A stretch of DNA of 64,000 nucleotides from Leucobacter sp. Psy1 (GTDB taxonomy: Bacteria; Actinomycetota; Actinomycetes; Actinomycetales; Microbacteriaceae), in the NCBI RefSeq assembly GCF_020096995.1, contig NZ_CP083692.1:3038001-3102000 (forward strand), in the 5' to 3' direction. The translations under genes and the position numbers were made by a program. How positions within the stretch are numbered: the stretch's first letter is position 1; the number at the start of each line of letters is the position of its first letter. Below are positions 17,119-24,489 of the stretch, piece by piece. The notes under the pieces were generated by a model. The model was not told the DNA's origin and did no database searches. It was given only the letters and a program-made list of their open reading frames with translations.

Positions 17119-17229
17119 ATGAAAACCGGCGCTAAATGGTGGTCCTGCGGACTCGCTGCGGACCAGGTGGCTAGCGCTCTTGGAAGAGTTTCAATCACGG
17201 TTTGGATGGTCGCGCTAGGTGCCGTCTAA
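17119..17229 (+). CDS. Candidate 36-residue hydrophobic peptide
   Basis: ATG 17119 is preceded by AAGGAGG (17110-17116), though the spacing of 2 nt is short. The peptide starts MKTGAKWWSCGLAADQV and ends in a hydrophobic stretch (ITVWMVALGAV), so it could insert in a membrane. I recognise no family and there are no modification or export genes next to it. It may be a chance ORF. Confidence 0.2.
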   Translation: MKTGAKWWSCGLAADQVASALGRVSITVWMVALGAV

Positions 17230-17587
17230 CCATCGTCCAACAAGCAGAATGCATCTGGTTGTCGCAAGTTCGGCCTTGCGTGTTCGCGCTCCGTGTTGCT
17301 AATTCGCGCCTTTCTTGGAAGACGTAGCGTCATCGAGATGCCCAGCTCGCCTCGCAACACACTCTCACGACGCAGGTCCTTACGTGTGCCTGCGACGTAT
17401 GGCGGGAGAACTTCAGGTAGCTCCGAACCTGATGTTCGGTCTATGAAGTCGGGCAGACGTGCACACGCCGAGAGAGTCGTGGACGAGACACGTTACATCT
17501 TTGGGGATCTCGGACGCATCTCTCAGAGGGGCTCGTCGGTTCCGTCAACATTGACCCGAAAACGACCTGAATCCACGACCCAACGTC

Positions 17588-17601
17588 TAGATTAGGACGG
17601 G
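17588..17601 (+). promoter_or_regulatory. Leaderless promoter of the nucleotidyltransferase-phosphatase operon
   Basis: TAGATT at 17588-17593 is separated by 7 nt from GTG 17601, and no ribosome site is present. This is the same layout as nucS. Confidence 0.55.
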
Positions 17602-18383
17602 TGAACAGGCCAGATCTCATACGCGCGCTTATCTTGCATGGCGTACCTGCCTCCATCCTTGACGACCTTCCTGCTTTACCGGAATCTATCAGTGGAATGG
17701 TCGTTTACGGCAGCCGTGCGCGAGGAGACGCTTTGGAGGGGTCGGATCTCGACCTCCTTGCTCTAGCCGCAGCACATCGGCCGACAATCAATGCGGGTTT
17801 AGTTAGTCTGAGTTTTTACACCGTTGATCAACTTAAGACCGGTGCCGGTACCTTGTTCGGGGCCCATCTCGAACGCGATGGCAAAATTCTGTTTGACGAG
17901 GACGGTTGCCTGACCGCAGCGCTGGGTTGCATGGGTCAGGTCGACACTGACCGACTATTTCGACGAGTGTTGGAAATGTCGCAACTCTTCACAACTCCCG
18001 AACTCGACCTGCCGAAGTACCAACAGGGCCTCGCACGTCAAGCTCGCTACCTACTGCGTAGCACCTTATACGCGAAGGCTATAGCTCATGGCTCCCCTTG
18101 CTTCTCGGTGCGAGAAATAGCCAATCGCCACGACGATGAGAACTTGACGCGTCTGCTCGCCTCCCGGCAAGACCGGAAGGCGACGTATGAGGACTACCTC
18201 GACTGCTTGTTTCGACTGCAAGACCTGATCGGGGAGTTTCCACTTAACGGACATGGTTCGCTCGAGGCTACGGTGGTCAATGAATGGGGAAACAATAGTG
18301 ACTTGTTGTCAATGGCTTTCATGGCACTCGGTTCGAGCGGCTCAGGATCGGATTACGCCGAAGTGGAGAAGATCCTACTGTGA
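17601..18383 (+). CDS. Pol-beta superfamily nucleotidyltransferase with helical C-terminal domain
   Basis: The 260-residue protein has an N-terminal nucleotidyltransferase core: VVYGSRARGD (G37-S38) followed by SDLDLL (D49 and D51), the GS-x(n)-D-x-D metal motif. The usual third acidic residue is not obvious in LVSLSFYT. Residues about 120-230 form a helical domain (ARQARYLLRSTLYAKAIAHG) of the kind fused to MNT/KNTase proteins and HEPN-like folds, but no clear R-x4-6-H motif is visible. Such enzymes nucleotidylate proteins, RNA or small molecules. GTG 17601 is probably leaderless. The stop overlaps the phosphatase start (GTGA), so the two products are made together. Confidence 0.75.
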   Translation: MNRPDLIRALILHGVPASILDDLPALPESISGMVVYGSRARGDALEGSDLDLLALAAAHRPTINAGLVSLSFYTVDQLKTGAGTLFGAHLERDGKILFDEDGCLTAALGCMGQVDTDRLFRRVLEMSQLFTTPELDLPKYQQGLARQARYLLRSTLYAKAIAHGSPCFSVREIANRHDDENLTRLLASRQDRKATYEDYLDCLFRLQDLIGEFPLNGHGSLEATVVNEWGNNSDLLSMAFMALGSSGSGSDYAEVEKILL

Positions 18384-18991
18384 AGAGACAACTAGCCTTC
18401 GTGGGCGACATACATGGCAACTTGAAGGCGCTCTTGGGTCTTCTTGCGGCCCTTGACGAACGGAAGATCTCCCGGACAATCTTCCTCGGCGATTATGTGA
18501 ACAAGGGGCCTTCTCCTGCTGATGTGCTGGAGGTTTTACTGGTACGTCGACAGTCAGGCAGGGCTACTCTTCTGGCGGGGAACCATGAGGCTGCACTCCT
18601 GTCCGCCTTGGACACAGGCAACGTCGCTCCATTCCTTAAAATGGGCGGGGCAACTACCATTCGGTCCTACCTTCGCCGCCAGGCCCGTCCGGACGTGCTC
18701 AGCGATTTTCGCAGTCAGCTGCCTCACCACCATCTATCCGCGTTACGCGAGATGCCGACGGTTTGGGAGTCTGGCGAAGTTGTCGCTCAGCATGTCCCTC
18801 CGGGGATACACGCGTCAAGGTTTCAAATCAGTGCGCACGTTCCTGTCGGGAAACTGCCGAGAATCACCACCAATTCGGCACAGCTTGATACTGGAAGTGG
18901 GAGTTCTGAACAGGCAGGGCGACTCACAGCGTTTATGTGGCCGAGTCGTGACTATATCCAGGTTGACGCGAGCGGGAAAATGATCAGTTGA
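18380..18991 (+). CDS. PPP-type metallophosphatase coupled to the nucleotidyltransferase
   Basis: The 203-residue protein shows the metallophosphoesterase signature in order: GDIHGN (9-14), GDYVNKGP (37-44; canonical GDxxDRG with D to N and R to K), GNHE (67-70), and later AQHVPPG and SAHVPVG supplying metal-binding His. It resembles bacterial PPP Ser/Thr phosphatases and ApaH-like Np4N hydrolases. There is no signal or membrane segment. GTG 18380 overlaps the nucleotidyltransferase stop. A transferase and a phosphatase in one transcript suggest making and removing the same phosphorylated or nucleotidylated product. This pairing is not one I recognise. Confidence 0.8.
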   Translation: MKRQLAFVGDIHGNLKALLGLLAALDERKISRTIFLGDYVNKGPSPADVLEVLLVRRQSGRATLLAGNHEAALLSALDTGNVAPFLKMGGATTIRSYLRRQARPDVLSDFRSQLPHHHLSALREMPTVWESGEVVAQHVPPGIHASRFQISAHVPVGKLPRITTNSAQLDTGSGSSEQAGRLTAFMWPSRDYIQVDASGKMIS

Positions 18992-19008
18992 GATACTCAA
19001 CGAGTTGA

Positions 19009-20445
19009 TCATTTAGCATCCAATTGGTCAAGCTGCCAACGCGCAAGCCCCGCGCCGTGAGTGTTCGACATCGAATTATTCACTTCGATGCATCGTTTTG
19101 CGTAAGTCCGCGCTTTTCCAATCTCACCGACCTCGCGGGAACACTGTGTGAGCACGAGGAGAGACTTTGCAATGCCCGAAGTATTCTCCGTCTGCTCGTT
19201 CAACCGAAGAGCCTGAAGCGCATACGGGAGTCCCTCGGCGGCACGTCCCTCTCGCAGGCGTAGCTGCGCGACTGCCGTCCAAGCGTTGGCGTGCAAATCC
19301 GAAGGCGCCGCCCCTTTGAGGACAGTGAGCATTGCTTCAGCATGGTTGTCAGCGGCTGGGAAATCCTTCTCCAGGCTTTCTAGGCGGACAAGATTCACGA
19401 GAGACTGGGCGATTTCAACACTCCGGGTATTCTCCCTCCGGAGTTCAAGCGAGGCGCTGAAGTCGTCTCTGGCATCTGTCACCCTCCCAAGGCGCTGATT
19501 AGCCAAACCGCGCTCGTCAAGAATTCGAGATTTCACTCTCCATGCACCTCTGGCTTTGCCATCAAGCTCACCCAAGATTGTTCCTAATCGGTTGATCGCT
19601 TCGAAATCCGAACCCTGCCTTCGCAGAAGACCAGCTTCCGTTAGAAATGCCTCACCTGCAAGCGTCGAATTTAGCTCAATCGGATTATCTAGAATTTTCA
19701 GAATCGCTGCACGCGCGACTCTTAGTGCGTGCTCGAGTTGTCCCCGACGCCCGAGAGCACGCGAGTAGGCAAGTTGCTCGGTCGGCCCCCCAATTCGGGA
19801 GGACTCTTCAAGTCGCTCAAGCCCGGGGCCAGTTTGGCCCAACTTGATCAATTTCTCCCCCTCGAGCCGTTTCCGAGCTGCGCCGAGAACGTCTCGACCC
19901 GATCGGGGAAGTAGTTCGAGCCATCGTGGTGTCTTCGTTCCAGCGGTCTTTTGCCATCCTTCAAGCCGATCGCTCAGCTTACGATCGAGATCGAGGTCGT
20001 CTTTAATCGACTCATAGAGTAACGGATGTCTTCTCTGCAGCTGTGCTTTCAACTCCTCGATCTCGTTTGAGGGACTCGGGTGATCGACAAATCCAACCCA
20101 AAGATCTTTGAGGGGTTGCTCATGGATGCCTAGTTCGAGTAAGCCAGTGAAGAGCTCTTCCTCGGTTCCGGATGTGTACCCAAGAGGACTTCCGGGCTCG
20201 CTTCCCCAAGAGCTCTTGAATAAGACAATTAGAAAATCAGAGCGATCGAAAAGCTCGTTTATTTCGTCTTGTGGCCGTCCCGCAGTGCCGCGCTTAGACT
20301 CCCAGCCGAGCAACTCATAAGGTCGATCATCTTCACGGCGACGTGATGTGTTGTATCTATCGATAGCTTCTTGGACAATCGCACGTTCAGCGATGAGGTC
20401 TCCAGGCGATGCTAAAAAGACTCGGAGCGGTGCTTTGGTGGTCAC
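19009..20445 (-). CDS. DUF4062 domain protein with TPR repeats
   Basis: Residues about 5-100 of this 478-residue protein match DUF4062: RVFLASPGDLIAERAIVQEAI, a conserved WES, then DFLIVLFKSSWGS and TSGTEEEL. This is a Rossmann-like fold related to TIR/SEFIR-type signalling domains. Residues about 190-470 are tandem TPR-like helical hairpins with A/G/L-rich repeats. DUF4062 also caps NLR-like proteins in animals, and such architectures are common in bacterial defence loci. The start is GTG 20445 with TATCAT six bases upstream; a TTG-initiated extension is less likely. It converges on the nucleotidyltransferase-phosphatase operon, 17 nt apart, within the same A/T-richer island. Confidence 0.75.
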   Translation of the reverse strand: MTTKAPLRVFLASPGDLIAERAIVQEAIDRYNTSRRREDDRPYELLGWESKRGTAGRPQDEINELFDRSDFLIVLFKSSWGSEPGSPLGYTSGTEEELFTGLLELGIHEQPLKDLWVGFVDHPSPSNEIEELKAQLQRRHPLLYESIKDDLDLDRKLSDRLEGWQKTAGTKTPRWLELLPRSGRDVLGAARKRLEGEKLIKLGQTGPGLERLEESSRIGGPTEQLAYSRALGRRGQLEHALRVARAAILKILDNPIELNSTLAGEAFLTEAGLLRRQGSDFEAINRLGTILGELDGKARGAWRVKSRILDERGLANQRLGRVTDARDDFSASLELRRENTRSVEIAQSLVNLVRLESLEKDFPAADNHAEAMLTVLKGAAPSDLHANAWTAVAQLRLREGRAAEGLPYALQALRLNEQTENTSGIAKSLLVLTQCSREVGEIGKARTYAKRCIEVNNSMSNTHGAGLARWQLDQLDAK

Positions 20446-20873
20446 AAGCCGATGATAGCGTCGAGCTAAAATCAAACTCGATCCATAATTGGCCTGTATC
20501 TAACCCCAGCTAAGGGAGAGCAATGGTTGACCTTGGTTGGAAGAGGTATCGCGTCTAACTTCGGACACTGTGACTCTCCGCCACCATCAGATCCGGGTCT
20601 TTGCGGTGACAGCTTCGGACAGAAAACAATCGCTCGGCGGTCTGCGGGCCCATTGGAACGAAGGGGCAATATGTCTTTGATTGGTTTGCCACATTCTGAG
20701 ACGCCGACGCGGAAAGTCAAGATCATTGGTAACACGAGCCAGAAGGCATTCCGCCTTATCAAGCCTACTGGTTCGATCGTGATTTGAGATCAACGGCTCG
20801 AGCACCGCGACCGACGGCAGCGAATTTGGCTCGTGCGGTTGCCTCTCCGAACGCGGATGCAGCCCAAGCAAAC
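20446..20873. other. Non-coding right shoulder of the island
   Basis: Apart from the 38-codon candidate at 20671-20787, nothing convincing is seen. ATG 20523 has a fair ribosome site but stops after eleven codons. Confidence 0.4.
20671..20787 (+). CDS. Candidate 38-residue small protein
   Basis: ATG 20671 follows AAGGGG at good spacing and opens MSLIGLPHSETPTRKVKIIG, ending TGSIVI. The peptide is basic and not hydrophobic. The frame is open upstream as well, so this may be the end of a decayed gene. No family is recognised. Confidence 0.25.
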   Translation: MSLIGLPHSETPTRKVKIIGNTSQKAFRLIKPTGSIVI

Positions 20874-21115
20874 GGATGATGCCGTGGGAGGCCACCGCCG
20901 GAACCCATTACGTCGAGGCGCGGGCCATCAACAAGAACGGCGAGACCCAGATCGAGGAGCGCGCACCGATTGCCCCCGACGGTTCGAGCGGATGGCAGCG
21001 GGTACTCGTGACGGTCAACGCCTGACCATCACCTCCTCACCGTCAGCTCTTGCCGAGCGCGAAGACGGATGCCGTCGGTGCTCCGTCCGCCGCCAGCACT
21101 CGGCCCACTGAGACG
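20874..21115 (+). pseudogene. Second, truncated copy of the molybdoprotein 3' end
   Basis: The first 48 codons (MMPWEATAGTHYVEARAINK... to LVTVNA, stop at 21023-21025) reproduce the C-terminus of the protein at 15055-16668 with a few substitutions (for example V to A, I to T and a different last residue). The following non-coding tail also matches. No upstream part of the gene is present. This is what remains when an element inserts at the 3' end of a gene and supplies a replacement end. Confidence 0.75.
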
Positions 21116-21306
21116 GCGGCGCGAACGCCGATAGACGATTCGTTGATGGAGGAGATCTCTGGGCAGGCGGAGTGTCTGTCGATGATCTCTACTGGTAGTG
21201 ACGATTGTTCAAGAGTGCACAATTCGGGAACTATCCGACCCCAGTCCAGATGACGACGACGACGATAACCGGGCGCAGAGGATCGCAGTGGCCAGTGCCT
21301 GCTCGA

Positions 21307-21639
21307 TCATCTGCTGCGCATCTGCTCGGCGGGTGGGGTTCGCCAGGTGAGTGCTGCTCCAATGATCGTGACGACGACAGCGACGTCGTAGCTTGCCAGG
21401 GTGTAGGTCCACACCGCGGTCTCGCCAGCAAACTGTGTATCGCTGAGGATGTGGCTCATGATGAGCGCCGGTCCGAGCACCAACAGCACTCGTCCCAGGC
21501 GCACGAGCCGGCGGTGCGTCCGTTCGTTATGTGGAACCGTCGATGTCGTTACAGACGGGGACAGCGAGATGTCAGCAAGAGGCCGGAGGTGCCGCAATGA
21601 ATCCGTGGGTCTCCCGTCTGGGTGTAGGTGGGGGGTCAT
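21307..21639 (-). CDS. Small membrane protein of the copper module
   Basis: The 110-residue protein has a polar N-terminus and two hydrophobic segments (VLLVLGPALIMSHIL and DVAVVVTIIGAAL). ATG 21639 overlaps the stop of the 38-residue gene before it (ATGA, 21636-21639), which supports both as real genes. It is last in the minus-strand copper operon that begins at 23919. No named family is recognised; a role in copper export or sensing at the membrane is inference from position only. Confidence 0.55.
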   Translation of the reverse strand: MTPHLHPDGRPTDSLRHLRPLADISLSPSVTTSTVPHNERTHRRLVRLGRVLLVLGPALIMSHILSDTQFAGETAVWTYTLASYDVAVVVTIIGAALTWRTPPAEQMRSR

Positions 21640-21752
21640 TGGAACATCGCCCCGATAGCGAGGTAGCTCGCGATCGCCACGACTATGAGGGCGATCGTCG
21701 CGGCGGTGATGAAGATCACCGGGGTGCTAAGAGGATTCTTTCGCTGTTTCAT
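21636..21752 (-). CDS. 38-residue single-span membrane peptide
   Basis: The product starts MKQRKNPLSTPVIFITAATI and continues as one hydrophobic helix to AIGAMFQ, a basic N-terminus followed by a transmembrane segment. GAGG lies upstream of ATG 21752, 30 nt after the lipoprotein stop. It is translationally coupled to the 110-residue membrane protein. Peptides of this form often accompany metal transporters, but no function is known. Confidence 0.55.
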   Translation of the reverse strand: MKQRKNPLSTPVIFITAATIALIVVAIASYLAIGAMFQ

Positions 21753-21782
21753 GATGCCTCGATCCGAAGAGTAAAGCGTTGC

Positions 21783-22622
21783 CTACCGTGCGGGGCTGAG
21801 GACGGTGGTGTCATCTGCGATGATGTCGACGATGCCTCGATCGTCGACGAGAACGATTCGTTCATCGCCGATCGCGGCGAAGGCCTGAACAGCACCGTCG
21901 ACGGCCTCGAGGCGTTGCCAGGTCTGGTCGGCGTCTTGTTCCCACAGAGCGCCGTCCGTGCCGACGCCGACGAGGACGCCGTCCGGGCGGGCGTCGAGCA
22001 TGTATAACAGTGGCGCGCCCTCGACGGGGATGAATGTCATACCGTGGTCGTCGCTGCGCAGGAGTCCTTCTTCGGCTGCGGCGTAGATGCCGTTGTCCGT
22101 GGCGACGAGATCTGCCGCTCCGATCGATGCTCCTGCTGTCCATTCGTGGCCGCCGTCGGTGCTGATGAGGAGCTCGATGTCGCTGGACGCGATTCCGTAG
22201 AGGGTGCCGTCGGGGCCGGCGGTGAGGACGTGGAAATCGGTGCTGCCGTTGAGCGCGACGGGTGACCAGGTCTGGCCGTAGTCGTCACTTTGGATGATGC
22301 CGAGGTTGGGGGCGCCGAGTTCTGCGGCGGTTTTGGGGCCGGGGTGCCCGGAAGCGAACAAGGTGTCTTCGGCGATGGTGAATCCCATCGCGTCGAAGTC
22401 GTGGCCGCCAATGGGGCCGGAGACCTCCCCGTCCGGGGTGACGGCGTAGATGCCGTTGTGGGTGGCGACGAGCAGGTCAGTGCCGCGGGGGTCTTCGGCG
22501 ATGCCGTGGACATGTTCGATACGGGGTGTGGCAGCGTCGGGTTCGGTGGTTGGGGTGTTGGCGCATCCGGTAATAACGAGAGCGAGTGCGGTGAGCGTGG
22601 TCAGGGGCAGGAGGCGGTTCAT
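21783..22622 (-). CDS. F510_1955 family glycosylhydrolase-like lipoprotein
   Basis: The 279-residue protein has a lipoprotein signal (LALVITGCANT, lipobox Cys20) and then repeated beta-propeller/BNR-like blades: HVHGIAEDPRGTDLLVATHNGIY, SDDYGQTWSPV, STDGGHEW, RSDDHGMTF. These Asp-box repeats define the F510_1955 family. Despite the name, no catalytic activity is established for these proteins; they recur beside DUF305 and copper ATPase genes in actinobacteria. It sits on the outer face of the membrane as part of the copper operon, after DUF305. Confidence 0.8.
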   Translation of the reverse strand: MNRLLPLTTLTALALVITGCANTPTTEPDAATPRIEHVHGIAEDPRGTDLLVATHNGIYAVTPDGEVSGPIGGHDFDAMGFTIAEDTLFASGHPGPKTAAELGAPNLGIIQSDDYGQTWSPVALNGSTDFHVLTAGPDGTLYGIASSDIELLISTDGGHEWTAGASIGAADLVATDNGIYAAAEEGLLRSDDHGMTFIPVEGAPLLYMLDARPDGVLVGVGTDGALWEQDADQTWQRLEAVDGAVQAFAAIGDERIVLVDDRGIVDIIADDTTVLSPAR

Positions 22623-22735
22623 TGGTGCTCCGAGAGAAGTAAGTAGAGGGCCCTACGAGACGGCAGATCACGGGTCGTAGGGTGCGCGGCAGAGGGGGTT
22701 CGCGTCGAGACCTGCTGTGTGAGGTTACGACGGGG

Positions 22736-22769
22736 CCGGGCGGGTCGTGTCGAGTGTCGGCCCGCCCGG
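22736..22769 (-). terminator. GC-rich hairpin after the DUF305 gene
   Basis: CCGGGCGGG (22736-22744) pairs with CCCGCCCGG (22761-22769). It lies just beyond the DUF305 stop on the minus strand. A weaker hairpin, CCCTACGA/TCGTAGGG, follows at 22651-22682. Confidence 0.6.
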
Positions 22770-22775
22770 GGTGCG

Positions 22776-23381
22776 TCAGAGCTCGTTGAGGAGGTCCTGC
22801 ATGGTGGAGATCTCGGCGGTCTGGTCGTCGATCACCTGCTGGGCAAGGTCAAGGACGTCCTGGTTTTGACCGTCTTCGAGAGCAGTGCGCGCCATATCCA
22901 CGGCGCCGTCGTGGTGCACGATCATCTGCTCGAGGAAGGTGCGGCTCGCTTGCGTCGCGTCTGCCTCTTCCAGCGTTGCCATGTCTTCTTCGGACATCAT
23001 CCCGTCGCCGGAGTCGTCCATTGAACCGTGGTCCATGCCACCCATGTCGTCGGGTTCGTACTCGACGCCCCAGTCGTCCAGCCACCCGAGCATCCGCTCC
23101 ATTTCCGGGCCTTGGGCATCCTTGATCTGCTGAGCGAGCTCCGCGACGGCCGGGTCGAGTCCATCCTTCGCCAAAACGATGTCGGCCATCTCGATGGCCT
23201 GCTGGTGATGCGGGATCATCATCGTCACGAACATCTCATCGGCGTCGTTTGCCGTGACGGTCGATGAGGTGTCCGACGGTGCAGTGTTCTCGCCTGTCGG
23301 CGCGGATGCGTCAGAGCAGCCGGTGAGAACGAGAGCGAGGCTGAACACGCCAGCACCGAGGGCAAGGGGAAGCTTCTTCAT
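22776..23381 (-). CDS. DUF305 domain copper-associated lipoprotein
   Basis: The 201-residue product has a lipoprotein signal (LALVLTGCSDA) and a tandem DUF305/ferritin-like four-helix domain with the diagnostic MFVTMMIPHHQQAIEMAD and LEQMIVHHDGAVDMAR motifs. A Met/Asp/His-rich linker (DDMGGMDHGSMDDSGDGMM) is suited to binding Cu(I). DUF305 proteins are periplasmic or surface copper-binding proteins that recur in copper resistance clusters. It lies between DUF6153 and the propeller lipoprotein. Confidence 0.88.
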   Translation of the reverse strand: MKKLPLALGAGVFSLALVLTGCSDASAPTGENTAPSDTSSTVTANDADEMFVTMMIPHHQQAIEMADIVLAKDGLDPAVAELAQQIKDAQGPEMERMLGWLDDWGVEYEPDDMGGMDHGSMDDSGDGMMSEEDMATLEEADATQASRTFLEQMIVHHDGAVDMARTALEDGQNQDVLDLAQQVIDDQTAEISTMQDLLNEL

Positions 23382-23452
23382 GAGTAGATCCTTCGAATGA
23401 GTAGATATGAGGGGTCGTGGACACAGCGCCGCGCAGAGGGCGACGCCGGGGT

Positions 23453-23469
23453 GTCGGCAAGATGCCGAC
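23453..23469 (-). terminator. Short hairpin after the DUF6153 gene
   Basis: GTCGGCA and TGCCGAC form a 7-bp stem with a 3-nt loop directly after the DUF6153 stop, on the minus strand. It may attenuate rather than fully stop transcription into DUF305. Confidence 0.45.
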
Positions 23470-23478
23470 GATGACCGA

Positions 23479-23919
23479 TCAGGTTCGACTAATCGAAAGG
23501 AATATGAGTGAGGGTGTGCGCGGCAGGATGCTCACAGCCCGCAACCGCAAAGACGACGCCAGCGCCCGCAGGGGCGGGCCGAGATGCTCCAGAAGCATCG
23601 GGCGAACCAGCAGAAGAAGAGCTGCAAGCAATGCGAGGACGCACGCGGTGACCATGTCCGAATGGCTTTGCCCGGTTCCCATCAGACAGGTGTCATCACA
23701 CGCGATAGCGCCGCTGATGTCAGAGGTGGCCGCCATCGGGGTGGAGTGCTCGGGGGCTGTTGACGCTGTCGCGGAATGGTGGGCGTCGTGGCCTGCCACG
23801 TCGGCGCTGAAGGTGTGCATGCCAAGCAGCCCCACCATGATCATGAGTGCGGCACCGGCGATCAGCAACAGGGCACGCAACGATAGCTGCTGACGCGCGA
23901 TGTGTAGCGTGATCTGCAT
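23479..23919 (-). CDS. DUF6153 family membrane protein
   Basis: This 146-residue protein has an N-terminal membrane helix (LLLIAGAALMIMVGLLGMHTF), a His-rich exported loop (GHDAHHSATAS), two Cys (IACDDTCLMG) and a second helix (VLALLAALLLLVRP). It matches the small DUF6153 proteins found at copper loci. ATG 23919 is chosen for GGAGG upstream; a longer frame lacks one. It is divergent from the YHS gene, sharing the CsoR-type operator between them. Confidence 0.7.
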   Translation of the reverse strand: MQITLHIARQQLSLRALLLIAGAALMIMVGLLGMHTFSADVAGHDAHHSATASTAPEHSTPMAATSDISGAIACDDTCLMGTGQSHSDMVTACVLALLAALLLLVRPMLLEHLGPPLRALASSLRLRAVSILPRTPSLIFLSISRT

Positions 23920-24088
23920 ATGCTCGGCCCTCCGTTCCTTCTCCCACGCTAACACCACCAACTTCACGAACACCCTGGGGAGATGCCCACCGCCGACGGT
24001 TGAGTGATGGGTCTGACACAATGAGCGGATCTCACTCACCAAACCGTCACGCGATGATGGTGAAGCCTGTTCCGCTCACTCTACAGGA

Positions 24089-24105
24089 ATACCCTCGGGG
24101 GGTAT
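24089..24105. promoter_or_regulatory. CsoR-type operator in the divergent copper promoter
   Basis: ATACCCTCGGGGGGTAT is a G/C-tract palindrome of the form ATACCC-N5-GGGTAT, the recognition pattern of copper-sensing CsoR repressors. It lies between the DUF6153 operon and the YHS-CopB-CsoR operon, and a CsoR gene is present at 26736. Binding is inferred from pattern and context. Confidence 0.7.
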
Positions 24106-24155
24106 ATGGTTGTACGTGTCAGAGTCGAGCCGCAAGCCTGAAAGAGGAAAACAAT

Positions 24156-24416
24156 ATGTCCGATTCCCCCGCTGGATCCTGCTGCAGCCACAACAGCCAC
24201 GTGGCGGTCGCGGCCGATGGGCGCAAGGATCTGCTCGCCCCATCCGCGGACGAGCTCGCTGAATGCCCGGTGATGGTCGGCAGCACCGTCGTCAAAGCAG
24301 ACGCAGAAGCCGCGGGCCTGTTCCGTGACTACGAGGGCGCCCGCTACTACTTCTGCTGCGCAGCATGCGGCCCCCGCTTCGACGCGGACCCCGCCAAGTA
24401 CGTTGCCGCCGCCTGA
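24156..24416 (+). CDS. YHS domain protein
   Basis: The 86-residue protein has an N-terminal CCSHNSH cluster and a C-terminal YHS fold: ECPVMVGSTVVKADAEAAGLFRDYEGARYYFCCAACGPRFDADPAKY. The CPVM, YYFCC and C residues form the metal (copper) site known from YHS/TRASH domains. It likely works as a cytoplasmic copper chaperone or sensor for the ATPase encoded next. ATG 24156 follows AAGAGGAAAA; the longer frame runs into the operator and is rejected. Confidence 0.8.
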   Translation: MSDSPAGSCCSHNSHVAVAADGRKDLLAPSADELAECPVMVGSTVVKADAEAAGLFRDYEGARYYFCCAACGPRFDADPAKYVAAA

Positions 24417-24489
24417 ACACGCACCACCCCCGCGGTACTCGCTACCAAACACCCCTGTTTAGCGTCACTATTTCGAGGAGGATCGATCC

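Larger units (their letters stand above)
16669..17587. other. Non-coding junction between molybdoprotein gene and nucleotidyltransferase
   Basis: About 920 bases without a convincing protein gene. Up to about 16880 it is the tail of the duplicated segment, and composition becomes A/T-richer beyond about 17000. The only candidate is a 36-codon ORF at 17119-17229 (listed separately). Frames such as 17293-17595 show no recognisable domain or codon bias. Confidence 0.5.
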
